NCBI GenBank assembly: GCA_938015445.1
Contig: CALLPE010000026.1
Span: 41,213 to 105,212 of the forward strand
Reading direction: 5' to 3'
Length of the DNA stretch: 64,000 bases
Origin: an uncultured Pirellulales bacterium
Lineage (GTDB): Bacteria > Planctomycetota > Planctomycetia > Pirellulales > Thermoguttaceae
Shown here: positions 8,895 to 20,300 of the stretch, one piece after another
Numbering within the stretch: position 1 is the stretch's first letter
Layout: every line of letters starts with the position of its first letter
The notes under the pieces: generated by a model
The model's input: only the letters and a program-made list of their open reading frames with translations
The model's database searches: none
Told to the model about the DNA's origin: nothing
Position numbers and translations under genes: made by a program

Positions 8895-10316
8895 CTACTT
8901 GCTGGCGGGTTTCTTGGCCGGTTTGGCCACGGCGCCAGTGCGCAGCGGCCAATACTGGTTTTCAGTGCGGGCGGTTTGAAGGTATGCGGTAATCTTAGCT
9001 ACCACTTCTGGATGTTGGCGGGCGATGTCGTTCTGCTCGCCAATGTCGGTGCGCAGGTCGAACAGCATCAAGGGTGCGTCAGGGGCATTGCGCACTGCTT
9101 TCCAGTGCCCCATGCGCACCGCTTGCGAGGAAGCCTTCCCCTCATGAAATTCCCAATATAAGAACTCGGCCGGCTGCTGCTTCTGGCCTAACAGCGTAGG
9201 AACGATCGAGCGGCCGTCGATACCCGGCGGTGGCTCCGCGCCGGCCAATTCGGCCGCGGTGGGCAGGAAATCCCACAAGGCCCACACGAAATCGCTCACC
9301 CCTGGCTGAATCTTTCCTGGCCAGCGGACGATCATCGGCACACGGATACCCCCGTCGTGCAACGACCGCTTGATGCCCCGCAACGGCCCGGAGCTGTTGA
9401 AGAACTGCGGGTCGGAGCCGCCTTCGCGGTGGGGGCCGTTGTCGCTGGTAAAAAACACGATGGTCTTCTCATCCAGCCCCAATTGTTTCAAGCGGTCGAA
9501 CAATGTGCCGATGTCGCGGTCCATGCGGGTAATCATCGCTGCGCGGCCTTTTTCCGGTTCTGGCCAGTCGCGGTCCTGGTAGGGTTCGTAACTGGGCACC
9601 TCCATCCCCTGCTTGCCGCCCTCGTTGTTGGCGTGCGGAATAGTGTAAGCCAAATACAGGAAGAACGGGCCCTGTTTATGGCGCTCGATGAACTCCAGGG
9701 CCTCCTTGGTGAACAAATCGTGCGAGTACACCACCCGCTTGGTCGCCACGCCCGAGGGCGAAACGTCGCGCCCGTTGATAACGTGCTCCACCTCGTTGGG
9801 AAGGGGCACTTTTTCGGTGTTTCGCCAAAGGAACTCTGGATAGTAATTGTGGGCATGCGCTTGATTGAGATAGCCGAAGAAGTAATCGAACCCTTTTCGG
9901 TTGGGGACGCCGGTAGAGCCTTCCTCGCCCAACCCCCACTTGCCGATAAGCCCAGTGCGGTAACCGGCGCGCTTGAGCACCTCGGCCACCGTTACATCCT
10001 CCGGTCGCAGCGGTACCCGCGCGTTGCCGCGAACAATGCAATGGCCTGTGTGCTGGCCGAGCATCAATGCGCAGCGCGACGGCGCGCAGACCGTGCTGCC
10101 GGCATAAGCATCGGTGAAGCGCAGTCCTTCGGCGGCCATGCGGTCCAGATTGGGCGTGCGGATGAGCTTCTGCCCGTAGCAGCCCAAGTCGCCGTAACCC
10201 AAATCGTCGGCCAGAATGAAGATGATGTTGGGCTTATCAGCCGAGAGAGCATCTCTACCAGCTCCAGCCCAGCTTATCATCGACAACAGGACAGTGGCGA
10301 TTGCGATTCGATTCAT
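8895..10316 (-). CDS. Secreted sulfatase (arylsulfatase family, formylglycine type)
   Basis: Hydrolyses sulfate esters, probably of polysaccharides, outside the cytoplasm. The 473-residue protein has a signal peptide (residues 1-26), the metal-binding [10 protein letters not shown] at 34-43, and Cys77 in CAPSR, the CxPxR motif whose cysteine is converted to formylglycine. [13 protein letters not shown] supplies the second metal-binding Asp-Asn pair. The length and the [12 protein letters not shown] segment fit the N-acetylgalactosamine-6-sulfatase/arylsulfatase A branch. The substrate cannot be told from sequence. Sulfatases are greatly expanded in planctomycetes. The sulfatase-modifying enzyme is not in this window. 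Confidence 0.95.
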   Translation of the reverse strand: MNRIAIATVLLSMISWAGAGRDALSADKPNIIFILADDLGYGDLGCYGQKLIRTPNLDRMAAEGLRFTDAYAGSTVCAPSRCALMLGQHTGHCIVRGNARVPLRPEDVTVAEVLKRAGYRTGLIGKWGLGEEGSTGVPNRKGFDYFFGYLNQAHAHNYYPEFLWRNTEKVPLPNEVEHVINGRDVSPSGVATKRVVYSHDLFTKEALEFIERHKQGPFFLYLAYTIPHANNEGGKQGMEVPSYEPYQDRDWPEPEKGRAAMITRMDRDIGTLFDRLKQLGLDEKTIVFFTSDNGPHREGGSDPQFFNSSGPLRGIKRSLHDGGIRVPMIVRWPGKIQPGVSDFVWALWDFLPTAAELAGAEPPPGIDGRSIVPTLLGQKQQPAEFLYWEFHEGKASSQAVRMGHWKAVRNAPDAPLMLFDLRTDIGEQNDIARQHPEVVAKITAYLQTARTENQYWPLRTGAVAKPAKKPASK

Positions 10317-10501
10317 GTGGTTGACTCCCGCGCAGGCGCATGGCGATAGCGGCTATGGGCAGGAAGCGGTTCGTTCCGCTGGACGCCGCTAGCGCGTGAT
10401 TATAATCCACCGCAAGGCGCTAGTATACAATGTCGCCGGCGTAGTCGCCGCGATGAGAGTGAGAGGCCAACTCGCAACGAGCAACATCGGCCCGCAGCGT
10501 G

Positions 10502-12598
10502 CTAGCCCACATCGGCCAGCTCCAACGCCTGCCCGTAGCGGTTAAGCATCATGCGACGGAGCAGATAGTGTTCTGGTTTGGCCAACCCCGGGTCGGATTC
10601 AACCAGGGCTTGAGCGTCGCGGCGGGCCTCTTCCAGTACGTCGGCGTCGCGCAACAGGTCGGCTACGCGCAGCGGGGGCATCCCGTGTTGTCGGGCACCG
10701 AAAAGCTCGCCCGGCCCGCGCAAACGAAAGTCGATCTCGGCCAACTGGAAGCCGTCGGTGGTAGATTGAAACGCTTGGAGGCGTTGTTGGGCTTCTTCGC
10801 TCTCAGCATTGGCGAATACGGCGCAGTAACCAGGAAAGCCCCCGCGGCTGATCCGTCCCCGAAGCTGGTGCAACTGCGCCAGGCCGAATCGCTGCCCGCC
10901 TTCGATGACCATCAGTGTGGCGTTGGGCACGTCCACGCCGACTTCGATCACCGAAGTACACACCAGCGTTTGGATACGTCCAGCGCGGAAGTCCTCCATT
11001 ACCGCGTCCTTTTCCGGCGGCGAAAGCCGTCCGTGGAGTAAGCCCAAACGGAACTCCTCCAACGGCCCGTTGGCCAGACTCTCGTAAACCTGTTCCAGAC
11101 TGGCAAACTCGGCCGTGTCCGACTCCTCGATGACCGGTGCTACTACGTATCCCTGCCGTCCCTGTCGGAGCTTCTTGCGGAAGAACTCCCACCAGCGCTC
11201 CCGGTCAGCCTCGCCGAGCAAATAGGTGTACACGCGCTGGCGACCCGGCGGCGACTGGCGCAGCGTGGAAATCTCGAAGTCGCCGAATTGCGTCAGGGCA
11301 ACGGTGCGCGGAATCGGCGTGGCGGTCATCACCAGATAATGCGGGTCGGGGCCGGCCTTCTTCAAGGTGGCCCGTTGCCGCACGCCGAACTTGTGCTGTT
11401 CGTCGATGACCACCAGTCCCAGGCGGGCGAACTGCACGTCCTCTTGGATGACCGCCTGGGTGCCCACGACGATATCCATCTGACCAGCGGCGATCTGCTC
11501 CAGCAACTGCCTGCGCTGGCTGCCCGTCAGCCCGCCGGTCAATAACGCCAAACGCACCCGGCTGTTGGCCAGCAACTTACCGAGCGTGAGATAATGCTGT
11601 CGGGCGAGGACTTCGGTGGGGGCCATCAGCGCAGCTTGATGTCGGTGAGCCACCGCCAAGAGCATCGCATAAACCGCCACCACCGTCTTGCCGCTGCCCA
11701 CGTCGCCCTGTAGCAGGCGGTTCATGGGAACCGCGCGACCCATGTCGGCGGCGATCTCGGCGATGGCCTGGTTCTGCGCGGCGGTAAGTTCGAAGGGGAA
11801 CAAACGGCGGATGCGCGAGTCGATCAGTGCCGTGGCCTCCAACACCGGCGCTTGCCGCAACTGCGTCTGCTGTCGCTTGATGGCCAGGGCAAGTTGCAAG
11901 ATCAACAGCTCTTGATAAACGAACCGCCGCCGCGCCTTGGCCAAGCTTTCGCGATCGTCGGGAAAGTGCACTTGCGGCAACGCCTGACGGATGGGCCACA
12001 AGTCGTGTGCCTGGCGGTACTCGGCCGGAAACACCTCCTCTAGCACCGGCGCGTACTGCTCGACCGCCGTGCGGATGATCCGCCGAAGGTGCCACTGCTC
12101 CAAGCCCTCGGTCAGCGGATAGACTGGCAAGATTTTCGCGGTCGAGTCGGGCTGTTCGTCCTCGACGGTTTGCACGCGCGGATGCGCCATTTCCCAGACA
12201 AGCCCCCGGTATCGCGGTTTGCCCGAAACCAGCACCCGCTGCCCCACCGTGAACTTGTCGCGCATGTAAGGTTGATCGAACCACAGCGCTCGCAGGTGGC
12301 CGCCTCGGGCACGGATCAACACACCCAGCACGCATCCACTGGAGCGCCGGCTGCGCAGTTCGACCTCCTCGACCACGCCCAGCACGCTTTGGAGCTTTCC
12401 TTCTTCTAGCTGCGGAATATCGCGCTGGTCGGTCAAGTCCTGGTAGTCGCGCGGGAAATAGAACAGCAAGTCTTTAACGGTCTTAAGTCCCAGCCGATGA
12501 AGCAACTCGGCACGCTGCGGTCCCACGCCTTTGAGGTATTGAACCGGCGTGCTGAGCATCTCAAGCGGCGAACGGTCGGTAGTGGTCATATTGGCCAT
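10502..12598 (-). CDS. recG: ATP-dependent DNA helicase RecG
   Basis: Branch-migration helicase that remodels stalled forks and Holliday junctions. The 698-residue protein has the expected order: an N-terminal wedge/OB domain starting VQYLKGVGPQRAELL with LFYFPRDY, the Walker A motif GDVGSGKT near residue 300, DEQHKFGVRQR near 400, MTATPIPRT, and the C-terminal QLRGRISRGG helicase motif. The length is typical. The ATG at 12598 lies inside a degenerate repeat array; ATG 12589 is a possible second start. It is divergent from fliD, with a 300-bp spacer. Confidence 0.97.
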   Translation of the reverse strand: MANMTTTDRSPLEMLSTPVQYLKGVGPQRAELLHRLGLKTVKDLLFYFPRDYQDLTDQRDIPQLEEGKLQSVLGVVEEVELRSRRSSGCVLGVLIRARGGHLRALWFDQPYMRDKFTVGQRVLVSGKPRYRGLVWEMAHPRVQTVEDEQPDSTAKILPVYPLTEGLEQWHLRRIIRTAVEQYAPVLEEVFPAEYRQAHDLWPIRQALPQVHFPDDRESLAKARRRFVYQELLILQLALAIKRQQTQLRQAPVLEATALIDSRIRRLFPFELTAAQNQAIAEIAADMGRAVPMNRLLQGDVGSGKTVVAVYAMLLAVAHRHQAALMAPTEVLARQHYLTLGKLLANSRVRLALLTGGLTGSQRRQLLEQIAAGQMDIVVGTQAVIQEDVQFARLGLVVIDEQHKFGVRQRATLKKAGPDPHYLVMTATPIPRTVALTQFGDFEISTLRQSPPGRQRVYTYLLGEADRERWWEFFRKKLRQGRQGYVVAPVIEESDTAEFASLEQVYESLANGPLEEFRLGLLHGRLSPPEKDAVMEDFRAGRIQTLVCTSVIEVGVDVPNATLMVIEGGQRFGLAQLHQLRGRISRGGFPGYCAVFANAESEEAQQRLQAFQSTTDGFQLAEIDFRLRGPGELFGARQHGMPPLRVADLLRDADVLEEARRDAQALVESDPGLAKPEHYLLRRMMLNRYGQALELADVG

Positions 12599-12667
12599 TA
12601 TATGGTCGTTATACCGGCTTCATAATATGGCCGAAGCAACCGCTATAATATTGCCGGAGCAACCGCT
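12598..12667. repeat. 23-bp tandem repeat, two good and one decayed copy
   Basis: Units at 12622-12644 and 12645-12667 (ATAATATxGCCGxAGCAACC plus GCT) differ at two positions. A decayed copy with about 15 of 23 matches covers 12598-12620 and includes the last base of the recG start codon. The rest of the 12668-12898 spacer shows no gene and must hold the fliD promoter. Confidence 0.75.
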
Positions 12668-12898
12668 CGCCAGTAGGAACCTTGCTCCACTTTCGTCACC
12701 CTACGCACGGGTATCGTGGAATCACCCGCGGCTGTCATTCCTGATCGCTGCAATCGTTACAACTTCTACAACGTGCCTATCCTGCCTGGACAATAATCCT
12801 CCGCGGCAAGTTGCTAATCTTCCTACACCGAGTGCCACGATATATTTTCGATAGGCCGAGGGTCTTGACCAAACCTGCCAATTTGCGCCGAGCCAGCC

Positions 12899-15649
12899 AT
12901 GGGACGCATACAGTCTGACGTGGGGCTACTGTCGGGCATCGATATCGGCAAGACCGTCGAGAAACTGATTGCCATTGCCGCCCGGCCCCGCGATTTGCTC
13001 AAGCGACGCACCGACCTGCTGGGCGAAGAAAAGCTGGCTATTAGCCAGTTGTCGGCCCTGTTGCTGGCGGTCAAGTATCCGGTGGTCAACCTGGGAAAAA
13101 CGACGATCTTCGATAAGCGCGAGGCCATCAGCAGCGATTCCGCGGTGCTCAGTGCTACGGTCAGTGGCTCACCGGTCAACGGCACGTATCAGTTTACGCC
13201 GCTGAGGATTGCACAATCGCAGCAGTGGCTCAGCTCTTCGTTTGCCAGTCGGACTGAGCCGATCGGAGCCGGGAGCATCAGCTTCCGTTTCGGCCCGCAT
13301 GTGCAGCGCGGATTAACGCTGGAATCGCTCAACGGCGGCCAAGGGGTGCCGCGCGGAGCGATCCGCATAACCGACCGCAGCGGGGCCAGGGCCGACATCG
13401 ACCTGAGCACCGCGCGCACTATCGACGACGTGCTGGCGGCCATAAACAACAACACCACGATCAACGTCACTGCGGTAGCCGTCGGAGACCACATCCGGCT
13501 GATCGACAATACCGGCCAGAGCATTTCCAACCTGATAGTGCAGGAGGTCAGAGGCGGAAGTACCGCCGCCGCGTTGGGATTGGCAGGCATCAATACGGCA
13601 GAAAGCACCGCCGACGGCCAGGACATCGTCAGCCTTGGCCCAACTCTGCCCACGGCGATGCTCAACGACGGTCATGGAATTCGCCTCAGCGCTTCGCTGC
13701 CCGAAATTTCCTTCACCCTCCGTGACGGCACGCAGGGGACGATCGACTTTTCGGCCGCAGACGACACGATAGCAGATATACTGGATCGCATCAACGCCGC
13801 TGCCCCGGGCAAACTGACCGCCACCATCGCCGCTGGCCAGCGCCTTGTGCTGACCGACCTGACAAGCGGCACAGGCCAGTTCCAGTTGACCGCACTTTAT
13901 GGCACCCACACGCTAGCCGATCTAGGACTGGATCGCACGGCTGAAGCGGGCGTCATCACCGGGCGGCGGTTGCTAGGCGGTTTGCGCAGCGTGCTACTGG
14001 CCAGTCTGAACGGCGGCCAGTCGTTCGGCACCCTGGGCCAAATCAGCATCACCGACCGCAACGGCGTGCAGACCACGGTGGACCTCGCCACCGCCGAAAC
14101 ACTCGAGGATGTCACCAGCTTGATCAACACTGCTACCAGGGCAGCCGGGGTCGGTGTAACTGCGGCAGTGAATCGGGCTGGCAACGGAATCGAGCTGACC
14201 GATACCACCGGCAGTACCAGTGGAAATCTGATCGTAGCCAGCACCGACGCCACCCAAACCGCCGAGAAACTCAAAATTGCCGTCAACGCGGCAGTCGATT
14301 CGGTCAATAGCGGCGATTTGCACTTGAAGATAATCGGCGAGAATACCCCCTTGGCCGCCCTGAACGGAGGGGCCGGTGTGCGCCGCGGCACATTCTATAT
14401 CACCGACACCACCGGACGACGCATCACCGTAAACTTGGCCAATCAAAATATCGTCACCGTAGGCGACCTGATCCAAACGATCAACTATTTGTCGAGCAAT
14501 GTCCGGGCCGAGATCAATCCCACCGGCGACGGCATCCGCTTGGTCGATACCGCCCGCGGCTCCAGCAGGCTGGTGGTGCAGGAAGGCACGTCCACCACTG
14601 CCGCCGACCTGCACTTGTTGACCGAAGCGACCTACGCCGAGGTCGAAGGCCAGCAGACCCTGGTGATCGACGGGAGGACCACCTACACGCTGGAAATCTC
14701 GGCCTCCGATTCGCTCGACGATGTGGCGGAAAACATCAACGCGCTGGGGGCCGGTTTGCGGGCGACGGTGGTCAACGACGGCTCCTTCCGCCCGTATCGC
14801 CTGCAAATCATTAGCGAGCGGCCGGGCAGCGCCGGCAATCTGGTGTTCGACGACTCGCAGGCTGGTTGGACGGTAAACGAAACCATCCGTGGACAGGACG
14901 CCGTGCTGCTGGTGGGTACTCCGGCAGAGATGGCCAATGGGCTACTGCTGTGGTCGTCCTCGAACCGCTTCGACGGCGCACTGCCCGGCGTGCGCCTGGA
15001 AATCAAGAAAGCAACCGGCCAGAGCGTATCGGTCACGGTGCAAAACACCGACGTGGACGTGGTGGCCAGCGTTAAGGTGTTTGTGGAGAACTACAACAAG
15101 TTTCGTACCAAGTTCAAGGAGCTGACGGCTTACGACTTGGAGAACAATACCGCCGGCATACTAGCCGGCGACGTGGCGGCACTGAGGCTCGACAGCGACC
15201 TGGGCCGGCTGATAACTGATCGGTTCCTGGGAGTGGGCCGCTATCAGTCACTGGGCGAATTGGGTATCGAAATCGGCCAGGACGGAGAACTCAGCTTCGA
15301 CGAAACCCGTTTCCGCGAAGCCCTGGCCTCCCACCCCGAAAGCGTTCGCAAGTTTTTCACTGATAGCAGTTCCGGCCTTTCGGCGCGGCTGGGCAGCCTG
15401 ATAGACCAACTGGCCGACGACGAGCGGTCGCTGCTTGGCAGCCGGCTGAAGTCTATCAGCGACAAGCTCAGCGATAACCAGCAGCGGCTGGAACGAATGA
15501 ACGCCGCTTTGGGGAGGGAGCAAGAACGGCTTTACAACATGTTTTACCGGCTGGAGTTGGCCATCGCCCGCTTGCAAAGCAACCTTAATTACATCAGTCA
15601 AATTCGATATATCGACATTCTGACCGCGCCGTCGAACAACCGACGCTGA
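12899..15649 (+). CDS. fliD: Flagellar hook-associated protein 2 (filament cap)
   Basis: FliD caps the flagellar filament and guides flagellin assembly. The N-terminus (IQSDVGLLSGIDIGKTVEKL, ARPRDLLKRR) fits the FliD N domain. The C-terminal part from about residue 715 (FVENYNKFRTKFKEL, GILAGD, LGELGIEIGQDGELSFDETR) and the terminal coiled coil fit the C domain. At 916 residues it is about twice the usual 450-500. The excess lies in the middle and is built of at least four flagellin-hook-IN-like repeats: LNGG segments near 140, 367 and 485, and a variant near 254. Each is followed by GxxxITDRxG and a DDVLxxIN-type helix. fliS follows 190 bp downstream on the same strand. Confidence 0.93.
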   Translation: MGRIQSDVGLLSGIDIGKTVEKLIAIAARPRDLLKRRTDLLGEEKLAISQLSALLLAVKYPVVNLGKTTIFDKREAISSDSAVLSATVSGSPVNGTYQFTPLRIAQSQQWLSSSFASRTEPIGAGSISFRFGPHVQRGLTLESLNGGQGVPRGAIRITDRSGARADIDLSTARTIDDVLAAINNNTTINVTAVAVGDHIRLIDNTGQSISNLIVQEVRGGSTAAALGLAGINTAESTADGQDIVSLGPTLPTAMLNDGHGIRLSASLPEISFTLRDGTQGTIDFSAADDTIADILDRINAAAPGKLTATIAAGQRLVLTDLTSGTGQFQLTALYGTHTLADLGLDRTAEAGVITGRRLLGGLRSVLLASLNGGQSFGTLGQISITDRNGVQTTVDLATAETLEDVTSLINTATRAAGVGVTAAVNRAGNGIELTDTTGSTSGNLIVASTDATQTAEKLKIAVNAAVDSVNSGDLHLKIIGENTPLAALNGGAGVRRGTFYITDTTGRRITVNLANQNIVTVGDLIQTINYLSSNVRAEINPTGDGIRLVDTARGSSRLVVQEGTSTTAADLHLLTEATYAEVEGQQTLVIDGRTTYTLEISASDSLDDVAENINALGAGLRATVVNDGSFRPYRLQIISERPGSAGNLVFDDSQAGWTVNETIRGQDAVLLVGTPAEMANGLLLWSSSNRFDGALPGVRLEIKKATGQSVSVTVQNTDVDVVASVKVFVENYNKFRTKFKELTAYDLENNTAGILAGDVAALRLDSDLGRLITDRFLGVGRYQSLGELGIEIGQDGELSFDETRFREALASHPESVRKFFTDSSSGLSARLGSLIDQLADDERSLLGSRLKSISDKLSDNQQRLERMNAALGREQERLYNMFYRLELAIARLQSNLNYISQIRYIDILTAPSNNRR

Positions 15650-15841
15650 CGCGCCGTGAATGCCCTAGCTGCCTACGTCCACTGCGCCAACTGTCCAACA
15701 ATAACCGACAATATTCGCCTACGCCGGCTCTACCAACTAGCCGACAAGACGAACCCTGCAAAAAACAAATCCGCCAATTTGCTGTGACTCGATCCTTTGT
15801 CCGGCGCCAGCAAGGCCCGGCTTACTCCAAGGAAGGCCCTT

Positions 15842-16393
15842 ATGTCTGACAAAGTTAGCGAAAGCTATCTGGTCAACGAGGTTTTGACCGCCACGCCCGA
15901 AAAACTCCAGTTGATCCTAGTGGAAGCGGCCATTCGGGCGGCCGAACGCGCCAAACACTACTGGCAAACCGACGAGGATGAGAAAGCCTGCGAATCGCTG
16001 GTGCGCGCGCAGGACATCACCGGCGAGTTGCTGGCCGGGTTGAACCACGAAGTTGATCCCCCACTGGCGCGCCGCGTGGCCAGCATCTATGCCTTCGTCC
16101 TGCAACGTCTGGTGGAAGCCAGCTTGCAGCGCAACCCAAAAGCACTCGACGATGCACTGCGCGTGCTGAAAATCGAACGTGACACCTGGCAACAGCTTTG
16201 CCAAAAAATGGCCGCCCAGCGACAGGCGGCGCAATCCCCTGCCGGCCGACGGCAGCCCCACCGACAATCCGCCGCCGACAGGCCCAGCACCGCTGATGGC
16301 CAATCCCCTCCGCCACCGCTGTACAGCAGTGCCATTCCGCCGGTGGATTCGCCCATCGATGCGCCAAGCGAGGGGCTATCGCTAGAAGCCTGA
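15842..16393 (+). CDS. fliS: FliS-type flagellin export chaperone
   Basis: 183 residues from ATG 15842, preceded by AAGGAAGG; a longer frame from 15797 is less likely. The first 145 residues are helical and fit FliS: SESYLVNEVLTATPEKLQLI resembles the family pattern YxxNxVxTAxPxxLxxxLY, followed by AQDITGELLAGLN. FliS binds the flagellin C-terminus and prevents premature polymerisation. The last 40 residues are a Pro/Ser/Ala-rich tail not typical of FliS. The canonical fliD-fliS order supports the call. Similarity is moderate, so a planctomycete-specific FliS relative is possible. Confidence 0.8.
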   Translation: MSDKVSESYLVNEVLTATPEKLQLILVEAAIRAAERAKHYWQTDEDEKACESLVRAQDITGELLAGLNHEVDPPLARRVASIYAFVLQRLVEASLQRNPKALDDALRVLKIERDTWQQLCQKMAAQRQAAQSPAGRRQPHRQSAADRPSTADGQSPPPPLYSSAIPPVDSPIDAPSEGLSLEA

Positions 16394-16478
16394 CGCCAGT
16401 ATAACAGATGGCCTGAAGACGCATCGGGCGTCCGTATTGTCAGTCCGCACTTTGTCAGGCTCACAAGCCAACTGATAC

Positions 16479-17342
16479 ATGAGCAGCGCGAAGAGGCTGA
16501 TTCGAGTCGGCCACAGTCCCGATGCCGACGACGCCTTCATGTTCTACGGGCTGGCCCGACATAAGATAGACCCCGGCCCGTACGTCTTCGAGCATCAGCT
16601 TTGCGACATCGAGACCCTCAACCGCCAGGCACTGGAGGGCCGACTGGAGTTGACCGCGCTGAGCGTCCACGCTTATGCCTACGTGGCCGACCGCTACGTA
16701 TTGTGTGCCTGCGGGGCGAGCATGGGCGAGCGTTACGGGCCGCTGCTGGTGGCCCGCCAGCCTGTATCGCCGCGGGAGCTTGCCGCTGCGGCCATCGCCG
16801 TGCCGGGAACACTTACCACGGCTTACCTGGTATTGCGGCTGTGCCTGGGCAACAGTTTCCAGGCGGAGATCGTGCCTTTCGATCGCATCCCGGAAGCAGT
16901 AGCCGCAGGCCAATACAACGGCCGCCGCATCGACGCCGGACTGCTCATCCACGAAGGACAGCTCACTTATGCCCGGCAGGGATTACACCCGGTTTTGGAC
17001 ACAGGCCAGTGGTGGCACCAGCAAACAGGGTTGCCGTTGCCGCTGGGCGTAAACGGGCTGCGGCGCGACCTAGGGACGGAAACGATCGGCCAAGTACATC
17101 GTCTGTTGTTGGAAAGCATCCGCTACGCGCTGGACCACCGCGACGAAGCACTAGCTTACGCGATGGGCTTCAGCCGCGGTCTGGATCGCGCCGACGCCGA
17201 TCGGTTCGTGGCGATGTACGTCAACCGCTGGACGCTAGACTTGGGACCGGAGGGACGCACAGCGATAGCGGAGCTGCTTTCTCGCGGTCACGCAGCGGGA
17301 ATCATCCCAAATCTGGTCGAGCCGCAATTCGTGGGCGACTAA
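16479..17342 (+). CDS. mqnD: 1,4-dihydroxy-6-naphthoate synthase
   Basis: Acts in the futalosine route to menaquinone, converting cyclic dehypoxanthinyl futalosine to 1,4-dihydroxy-6-naphthoate. The 287-residue protein has the periplasmic-binding-protein-like fold expected: VGHSPDADDAFMFYGL at the start matches the MqnD signature SPDxDDxFMFxxL, with DIETLNRQAL and ELTALSVHAYAYV following. The length is normal. No other mqn gene is adjacent, which is common in planctomycetes. It follows fliS by 86 bp on the same strand and may simply be co-transcribed. Confidence 0.92.
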   Translation: MSSAKRLIRVGHSPDADDAFMFYGLARHKIDPGPYVFEHQLCDIETLNRQALEGRLELTALSVHAYAYVADRYVLCACGASMGERYGPLLVARQPVSPRELAAAAIAVPGTLTTAYLVLRLCLGNSFQAEIVPFDRIPEAVAAGQYNGRRIDAGLLIHEGQLTYARQGLHPVLDTGQWWHQQTGLPLPLGVNGLRRDLGTETIGQVHRLLLESIRYALDHRDEALAYAMGFSRGLDRADADRFVAMYVNRWTLDLGPEGRTAIAELLSRGHAAGIIPNLVEPQFVGD

Positions 17343-17349
17343 CGGTCGG

Positions 17350-20300
17350 CTACACCAGCGGCTGTAGATGCAGGGAAATGTTGGCCGACTGGTCCACTTC
17401 GGCGCGCCGCATATTGCGCTTCGAGTTCTGATTGCCGCCTACAGCCCCAAACTCCCACAGCCACTGCCACACGCCCAGCGCCGAATCGGTTTCGGAAAGC
17501 ACAACACCATGGGCGGCGGGTCGGCTGCGTGCCGCTGTCGAATCCTCCAAAGTGCTGCGCGGCGCTGGTTCGTGCTGGAGATATGCGGGCGCGATTGCCG
17601 AAGCCCTCGGGACGACCGTCTGTGGGATATTAAACGCCTCCCAGCCCTCCGCGACGGCTAGCCTAGCGGGAGCGTCATGCCCGATGGCCTCGGGCGGCGC
17701 TGCAACCAGTGGGGCCGCGACTTGTGCCGGAGCATCCGCATCGCCCGTCGTGCTCGACGCCAGTACGCTTGCTGCGTCTGGAACTGGCGTAATGCAGTCC
17801 AGCGGCTGCGGGCACTCGTGCTCGGCCAGCAAGGCCAGTAAGGCAATGTCGTGAAGCGGAACCACGGCCTGCGGCGGATGTTCCCCTCCCGCCACGAATA
17901 AGGCAACCGGCGGCTGCACTTCTTCCGCCGCTTCCTCGGGCGCGACTTGCGTCGCTTCGATCAGCAGCAGCTCGCCTGAGACGGGCGACAGTTGTCGTTC
18001 CTCGGGCGACAGTCGTCCTTCTTCGGGCAACAGTCCAGCTTCTCCGAAGGCCGCTTGGCTGAACTGCGGCGGCAGTTGATCCGGCTGGGATGGCCCGGCG
18101 GTTATACCCTGGCCCTGGCCGACGGCGAAGCTCAACAGTACCAACTGTGCGCCGTCGTTTCGGCGGGCGATCAGCGAGTCGGCCAGCGTCACACGGCGAT
18201 CACGGTTGAAATCGTACAGGTTGGTGATCGCCACCGAGCGAAATCCCGAGTCGTTCTCCCACGCCAAATTCTCGTCGTGGTGATCCACCACCGCCTGCGT
18301 CGAACCGTCGCCAGCGTCGCCAACAAGATTGCCGAAATACAAGACCACCGGCTGCGGCAGACCAGTTTCCGGCCCGGGCAGCACCGTAACTTGTAGCCAT
18401 TGGTTCTGGATGGCACTATCGTTCCACAAGACAGTAATGCGGCTGATTGTACTGCCGGGGGCAGCCGGCCGAGAGGCGACCTCTACCGGCCCCGGCGCGG
18501 TGCTCCAGGTATCGGGGCTGTTGCTGTTGCCCACCTTGAATTGGAAGAATTGTCCGACCGTCTCCAGCGTCGGCTGGACCGGCAAGCCGGCCAGATCGAA
18601 AATCAAACCGTTGATCCCCCGGCTGTAACTGGAATAGTTGCGGAAACCGGCCTGTTCGTTTTCGGGCCGCAAAGGGGCTTTGTCGATGGCGATGGCGTTG
18701 TCATCGAGGGGGTTCGCTGCCGGGTCGCGCCCATCAAACGCCGAGTTGTTGTACAACAGATACGCTCCGGCCAGCAATCGCGCCGTGCCGGGACTGGGTG
18801 CGGCGGCAACCCACGCGGAGAAGTTGCAGCCCCAGGCCCCGGCATCGACGCGAGTGAGCGAATACCCCTGACCGGCGGCGGCGACGGGCCAAGGGCTGAC
18901 GGGCTGGTAATCGACGACGTCCTCGGTCAGTCCGGGATAGTAATTCGGTTCGTTGTTGGGTGGCTCGTCGGGCCGCAGCAACCGGATCCGCTCGCCTTCG
19001 TTGGCCGGTTTCCCTTTGAAACCGCCTACCATCTGCACCGACGGTCCGATCCCGTAAAAACTGCGGAAATTGGCCAGCTTGACCATGTTCAGCGGATCGG
19101 CCGGATCGAAACCGGCGACTATCAGCACGCCGCCGGCCGGCAGAATCGTGCCCGGACGGAAATCGTAGTCCACTCCGCCGCGTAGCCGCCAGTTGGTCAA
19201 ATTGACAGCCGTCGTGCCGGTGTTCAAAAGTTCGATGAACTCCAGCCGATCGGCGTCGGCAAAATTGCCGGGGTGATACATGATCTCGCTGATGACCACA
19301 CTGCCCACATACGGCGCATTGCCGCCGACGGTGTTTGGGCTTCCCAGCGTCGGTTGGGCAAGTGCTGTGAAGTGCCAGCGGCCCTGGGCATCCCGATACC
19401 GTCCGATGGATTCGGCATTACGGGCAGCGCCGAAATCCACATTGTCGATGAAAAACCGCGGACTGCCGGACTGATCAGGCTCGATGAGGAACAACTGATC
19501 GCCCCGTGCACCGTCCAGCCCAAAGAACGAAGAAAAGTTGATTGCCTCTCCGCCTGCTCCCTCGTGTAGGGTGATGTTGCGGAAAAGGCTGACCGCTTTA
19601 TGCGGCGGGGCGTCGGCGTCGTTGGCCAAGACCATCCAGTTCATCAATCCCGTGTAGTACTGGCCGATTGGGATCACGTAGTGCTTCCACTCCGGTGCGC
19701 TGGAAGCATAGTCGGCGAAGTCGGTGATGCCGGCCGAGCGGGCGCCGTACAGCTTGAAGATGTTGGCGTAGCCGGGGTCGGCCTGATCGTCGATGTCCAA
19801 GCCGATGCCGTGGAACTGTCCTTCCAGCGTGCTGAGGAAGTCGAACTCCAATACCGTCGCCGGCGTTACCATGTACCGCAGCGGTGCTTTGCGCCACGTG
19901 TCGCCAGTCAGTCGGAGCGTGTAGCCGTTATCTTCGGTCTGCACCCGCCCCTTGGCACCTTCGGTGCGCCATGAGTACGAAGTGATATTGAATTGTTGCT
20001 CGTCGAAGACCACGTGCTGGCCTGGGCCGAGCACTGTGCCAGCAGGAATGCGGAACTTCTGGTAATCGAGCGTGGAATCGCTGAGCAGCCAGCCACTAAG
20101 ATCGACGCTGATATCATTGGGGTTATACAGCTCGATCGAGTCCCACAGCGGCGGATCGGTGTGCGTAAGCACTTCGTTGATGTATATTTTCAGCGGCCGA
20201 TCCATACCCGCCCGCCCTGGCGAACCCAAATACTCGTGACTACTCCGCCAGGAAGCGGCTTGATGGTACGGCAAGCCGATTTGCCGCAACTCCAGGGTGC

